The notes under the pieces are model-generated. The model made no database searches, was not told the DNA's origin, and worked only from the letters and a program-made list of their open reading frames with translations. 64,000 nt of DNA, from NCBI GenBank assembly GCA_028726605.1, contig JAQYPV010000023.1, positions 85,259 through 149,258 of the forward strand, written 5' to 3'. Positions 61,719 through 64,000 of this stretch are shown piece by piece. Made by a program: the position numbers and the translations under genes. Positions within the stretch are counted from its first letter, which is position 1, and each line of letters starts with the position of its first letter. The DNA comes from Peptoniphilaceae bacterium. GTDB taxonomy: Bacteria; Bacillota; Clostridia; Tissierellales; Peptoniphilaceae.

Positions 61719-62255
61719 TTGAGAATCCGACATTCATCCATAGAAGATATCCCTCACCTGATGGCAATCTATTCGCACGCAAGGGCGTTCATGGCGGCGC
61801 ATGCGAATCCCAATCAGTGGGGACCAAACCACTGGCCTCCTCAGCATGTGATCGAAGAGGACATCCAACAAACAAAGAGTTATGTTTGTCTCAACGAGGA
61901 GAATCACATCGTGGCGACCTTCTTCTACGATTTTCGGGAGGAGGGCGATGTGGAGCCGACTTACCAGGTGATTCACGACGGACACTGGCTCGCGAATGCC
62001 CCCTATGGCGTGGTGCATCGCATCGCATCGAATGGAACTGAGCGCGGCGCGGCGAGCTTTTGTCTGGAATGGGCGCTTAATCAATGCGGGGATCTTCGCA
62101 TTGACACGCATTATGAGAATATTCCCATGCAGCGACTGCTGCAAAAGCTGGGATTCACCCGTTGCGGGACGATTTTCATCCATGAAGGTCGGGATCCTCG
62201 GCTCGCCTATGAAAAAATCTTAACGGATGACGAATCAGGGACTCGTTTTTTTTAA
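61719..62255 (+). CDS. GNAT-family N-acetyltransferase
   Basis: 178 residues from TTG at 61719, chosen because AAAGGAGG lies six bases upstream and no ATG fits. It has RIRHSSIEDIPHLMAIYSHA at the start, YDFREEG in the middle, acetyl-CoA region VHRIASNGTERGAASFCLEWA (about 103-123) with the R/Q-x-x-G-like turn, then DTHYENIPMQRLLQKLGF (about 133-150), a standard GNAT end. Acceptor unknown (amino acid, antibiotic or protein). The TTG start means low translation is possible. It is in the low-GC block. Confidence 0.8.
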   Translation: MRIRHSSIEDIPHLMAIYSHARAFMAAHANPNQWGPNHWPPQHVIEEDIQQTKSYVCLNEENHIVATFFYDFREEGDVEPTYQVIHDGHWLANAPYGVVHRIASNGTERGAASFCLEWALNQCGDLRIDTHYENIPMQRLLQKLGFTRCGTIFIHEGRDPRLAYEKILTDDESGTRFF

Positions 62256-62658
62256 ATGATCCATTCCTGCTTTCCCTTTCGATGAAACAGGAACATAACC
62301 ACTTTTCCTCCATCAGGGAGTGGGATTCTTCTCATAGTTCGAGGAACGGTCTCACATAGGATTCTCCCTTCGAAACCGCCATCGAAGAATCCGCTCAAGG
62401 ACAAGGAGAGAGAAAAGAAAAAGAAAAAGCGTTCGTTTGGAAAGAGCGCGCTAACAGCGTCGCAGGGATCGCAATCTTTGGCGCGGTCGCTCTTCCTATA
62501 TAAATCGGGAATCAATATCTTGCTTCCCCGAGAATTTCATCAGGGGGATAAAGAGAAAAAACCAATCGATAGCAAAAAAAGGAACGGCGGGTGAAAAGGG
62601 GTTGTCTTTGATACCTTCCAAATCATCCATCTCCGAAGAAAATCGGTACGAAGTCTTT
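62256..62658. other. Intergenic region before the fur-rubrerythrin operon
   Basis: About 400 bases without a recognised gene. An imperfect inverted repeat (GAAAGAGCG near 62439, CGCTCTTCC near 62488) could end the acetyltransferase transcript. Otherwise nothing was seen. Confidence 0.5.
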
Positions 62659-62680
62659 AATAATACTAAGTCTTATTATT
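62659..62680. promoter_or_regulatory. PerR/Fur-like operator candidate
   Basis: AATAATA (62659-62665), eight bases, TATTATT (62674-62680): an AT-rich inverted repeat that overlaps the -35 of the fur promoter by two bases. It resembles Fur/PerR-family sites, though the spacing is wider than the classical 7-1-7 box, so autoregulation is an inference. Confidence 0.5.
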
Positions 62681-62707
62681 GACTTTTATTATGGAATCTC
62701 CTATACT
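62679..62707 (+). promoter_or_regulatory. Promoter of the fur-rubrerythrin operon
   Basis: TTGACT (62679-62684), 17 bp, TATACT (62702-62707): near-consensus, 31 bases before the GTG start. Confidence 0.85.
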
Positions 62708-62738
62708 ATAGGTGGTCCGTAAACAGAGTGGAGGGATT

Positions 62739-63137
62739 GTGAAACAGATCAGAAATTCGAAACAGCGAGAACTGGTCTTGCGTCTCGTGAGAGAGCGCCC
62801 TGCGCATCCCACAGCGGATGAAATCTATGAAATGGCTCGGAAGATTAATCCGAGAATCAGTCGTGGAACGGTGTATCGAAATCTGAATCTGCTCGCGGAG
62901 CGGGGAGAGATCCAACGGTTGGAAATGATGGATGGTCCGGTTCACTACGACCCCATTCAGGAGCCACACTATCATTTTCTCTGCCGGAAGTGTCATCAAG
63001 TTTTCAATACGCCGATCCCCTATCAGGATTCGCTGAATCAGACTCCGGCGAATATGGAAGGCTTTCAAACGGAAGGACATCGACTTTTTCTGGTTGGACT
63101 CTGCCCGGACTGCGCCAAGGCGGAAAAAGAGTCTTGA
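62739..63137 (+). CDS. Fur-family transcriptional regulator, PerR-like
   Basis: 132 residues from GTG at 62739 after GGAGGG. A winged helix spans about 8-80 ([46 protein letters not shown], the recognition helix region). The metal sensor segment has HYDP and HYHFLCRKC (about 75-92) and a structural zinc site formed by CRKC and CPDC (about 124-127). The gene is directly followed by a rubrerythrin gene (80-bp gap), the classic arrangement of peroxide-sensing PerR with a peroxidase target, so PerR is favoured over iron or zinc Fur paralogues. Confidence 0.88.
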   Translation: MKQIRNSKQRELVLRLVRERPAHPTADEIYEMARKINPRISRGTVYRNLNLLAERGEIQRLEMMDGPVHYDPIQEPHYHFLCRKCHQVFNTPIPYQDSLNQTPANMEGFQTEGHRLFLVGLCPDCAKAEKES

Positions 63138-63216
63138 GTGGGGTGCCCCCCATTGCTTGGTTCGCCTGGCAGAAAAGAATCGTGGGAAAGGGTGCGTAAT
63201 CAAAAGGAGGTGGATT

Positions 63217-63756
63217 TTGGCTAACAAATACGAAGGAACACAGACCGAAAAGAACCTGCAGGTGGCTTTTGCCGGCGAAAGCCAAGCAAGAAACAAGTAT
63301 ACGTACTTCGCTTCGAACGCCAAGAAAGAGGGCTTTGAACAGATTTCGGCTCTCTTCCAGAAGACAGCGGACAACGAAAAAGAGCATGCGAAGATGTGGT
63401 TCAAAGAACTGGATGGCATCAGTGACACCGCGCAGAATCTCAAAGCCGCTGCCGAAGGGGAAAACTACGAGTGGACCGATATGTATCAAGGCTTTGCGGA
63501 TACTGCCGAGGAGGAAGGCTTCCCCGAGCTGGCTGAAAAATTCCGCAAGGTCGCAGAGATTGAAAAACATCATGAGGAACGCTATCGCGCTTTGCTGAAA
63601 AATGTGGAGATCCAGCATGTCTTTGAGAAGAGCGAAGTGAAAGTTTGGGAATGCCGCAACTGCGGTCACATTGTTGTAGGTACTAAGGCACCTGAGAGCT
63701 GCCCTATCTGCAATCACCCACAAAGCTACTTTGAAGTACACGAGGAAAACTACTAA
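63217..63756 (+). CDS. rbr: Rubrerythrin (copy 2), PerR-linked
   Basis: 179 residues from TTG at 63217, chosen because AAAAGGAGG stands six bases upstream and gives the same [13 protein letters not shown] start and length as copy 1. Di-iron ligands in [29 protein letters not shown] and [10 protein letters not shown]; rubredoxin knuckles CRNCGH and CPICNH at the end. It closely resembles copy 1 at 6184, roughly three quarters identical by eye, with more AT-rich codons, so it may be an acquired paralogue. It removes peroxide. It is co-transcribed with fur, and a terminator follows at 63789. Confidence 0.95.
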   Translation: MANKYEGTQTEKNLQVAFAGESQARNKYTYFASNAKKEGFEQISALFQKTADNEKEHAKMWFKELDGISDTAQNLKAAAEGENYEWTDMYQGFADTAEEEGFPELAEKFRKVAEIEKHHEERYRALLKNVEIQHVFEKSEVKVWECRNCGHIVVGTKAPESCPICNHPQSYFEVHEENY

Positions 63757-63788
63757 TTCTGTTTAAGTTTTCTCATTATCTTCTAAAA

Positions 63789-63816
63789 ACAAAGCCTCTT
63801 ATGAGGCTTTGTGTTT
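63789..63816 (+). terminator. Terminator of the fur-rubrerythrin operon
   Basis: AAAGCCTC - TTAT - GAGGCTTT followed by GTGTTTAATT, an eight-pair stem 34 bases after the stop codon. The remaining 180 bases to the window edge show no recognisable gene. Confidence 0.82.
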
Positions 63817-64000
63817 AATTAAATCAATATTGCAAATCCTTACAAATTTCTGTTTAAACCGTTGTAGCAAGGCTACTACAACGTTTTAGACTTTTAACTA
63901 GTTCACAATTTCACCTTTTATCACCATCAAAATTACACTTTGTGAGTAAATCTCACATACTTGATAACTTTTTTCATCTAAAATTTGAAAAGATTTTTGT

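Overview
The window comes from a strictly anaerobic, fermentative, Gram-positive-type bacterium with a GC-rich chromosome. It has acetate kinase, a monomeric [FeFe] hydrogenase, Rex, rubredoxin, small ferredoxins and two rubrerythrins. Firmicutes-type housekeeping order is also present (tig-clpP-clpX-lon-engB; tmk-darA-holB-ricT) along with strong AGGAGG ribosome binding sites. A GC-rich member of Tissierellia/Clostridia (Peptoniphilaceae-like) is my best guess; this rests on gene content only, without any marker-gene comparison. No rRNA or tRNA gene, CRISPR array or prophage was seen.

Layout. 1-0.9 kb: 3' part of a polysaccharide deacetylase. 0.9-1.7 kb: a non-coding stretch full of repeats. 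1.7-2.4 kb: a promoter, a preQ1-I riboswitch candidate with terminator, and queT. 2.5-6 kb: a glutamate-cysteine ligase-like gene coupled to an ATP-grasp ligase, divergent from a metallo-beta-lactamase-fold hydrolase. 6-10.4 kb: rubrerythrin, acetate kinase, a nucleotidyltransferase and a divergent AI-2E-family transporter. 10.6-15.4 kb: a lower-GC block with a repeat-rich intergenic region and a four- to five-gene cassette (small secreted protein, anchored protein, two permease-like proteins, ABC ATPase). 15.5-31 kb: a Sel1-repeat protein, glmS, the hydrogenase pair, GDPD, ABC-F, Rex, cardiolipin synthase, TypA, an anti-sigma-like ATPase, rubredoxin, a TVP38 protein and a glycosyltransferase.

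31-49.9 kb is an almost unbroken minus-strand run. It covers protein quality control (tig, clpP, clpX, lon, engB), degV, cca, glmM, rsmI, an 8-Cys ferredoxin, ricT, holB, darA, tmk, nadE, an SH3 protein and pfkA. It is followed by a divergent eukaryotic-type glycogen branching enzyme. 52.3-53.2 kb holds nine head-to-tail copies of a 42-bp repeat. After a PD-(D/E)XK-like protein, a G5-domain lipoprotein and an RlmD-type methyltransferase, base composition drops sharply at about 56.55 kb.

56.55-64 kb looks acquired. It has an IS256-family remnant, a lactococcin-972-type bacteriocin cassette whose precursor has lost its normal signal peptide and reading frame, ABC-ATPase and other gene fossils, a cyclase-family protein with an unrecognisable N-terminus, a GNAT acetyltransferase, and an intact PerR-like Fur regulator followed by a second rubrerythrin.

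Points most worth a second look: the secreted-protein/ABC cassette at 12-15.4 kb; the broken lactococcin-972 cassette; the 42-bp tandem array and related dispersed repeats; an NAD synthetase whose glutaminase domain has lost two of its three catalytic residues; and a compact preQ1 riboswitch in which antiterminator pairing can be read directly.
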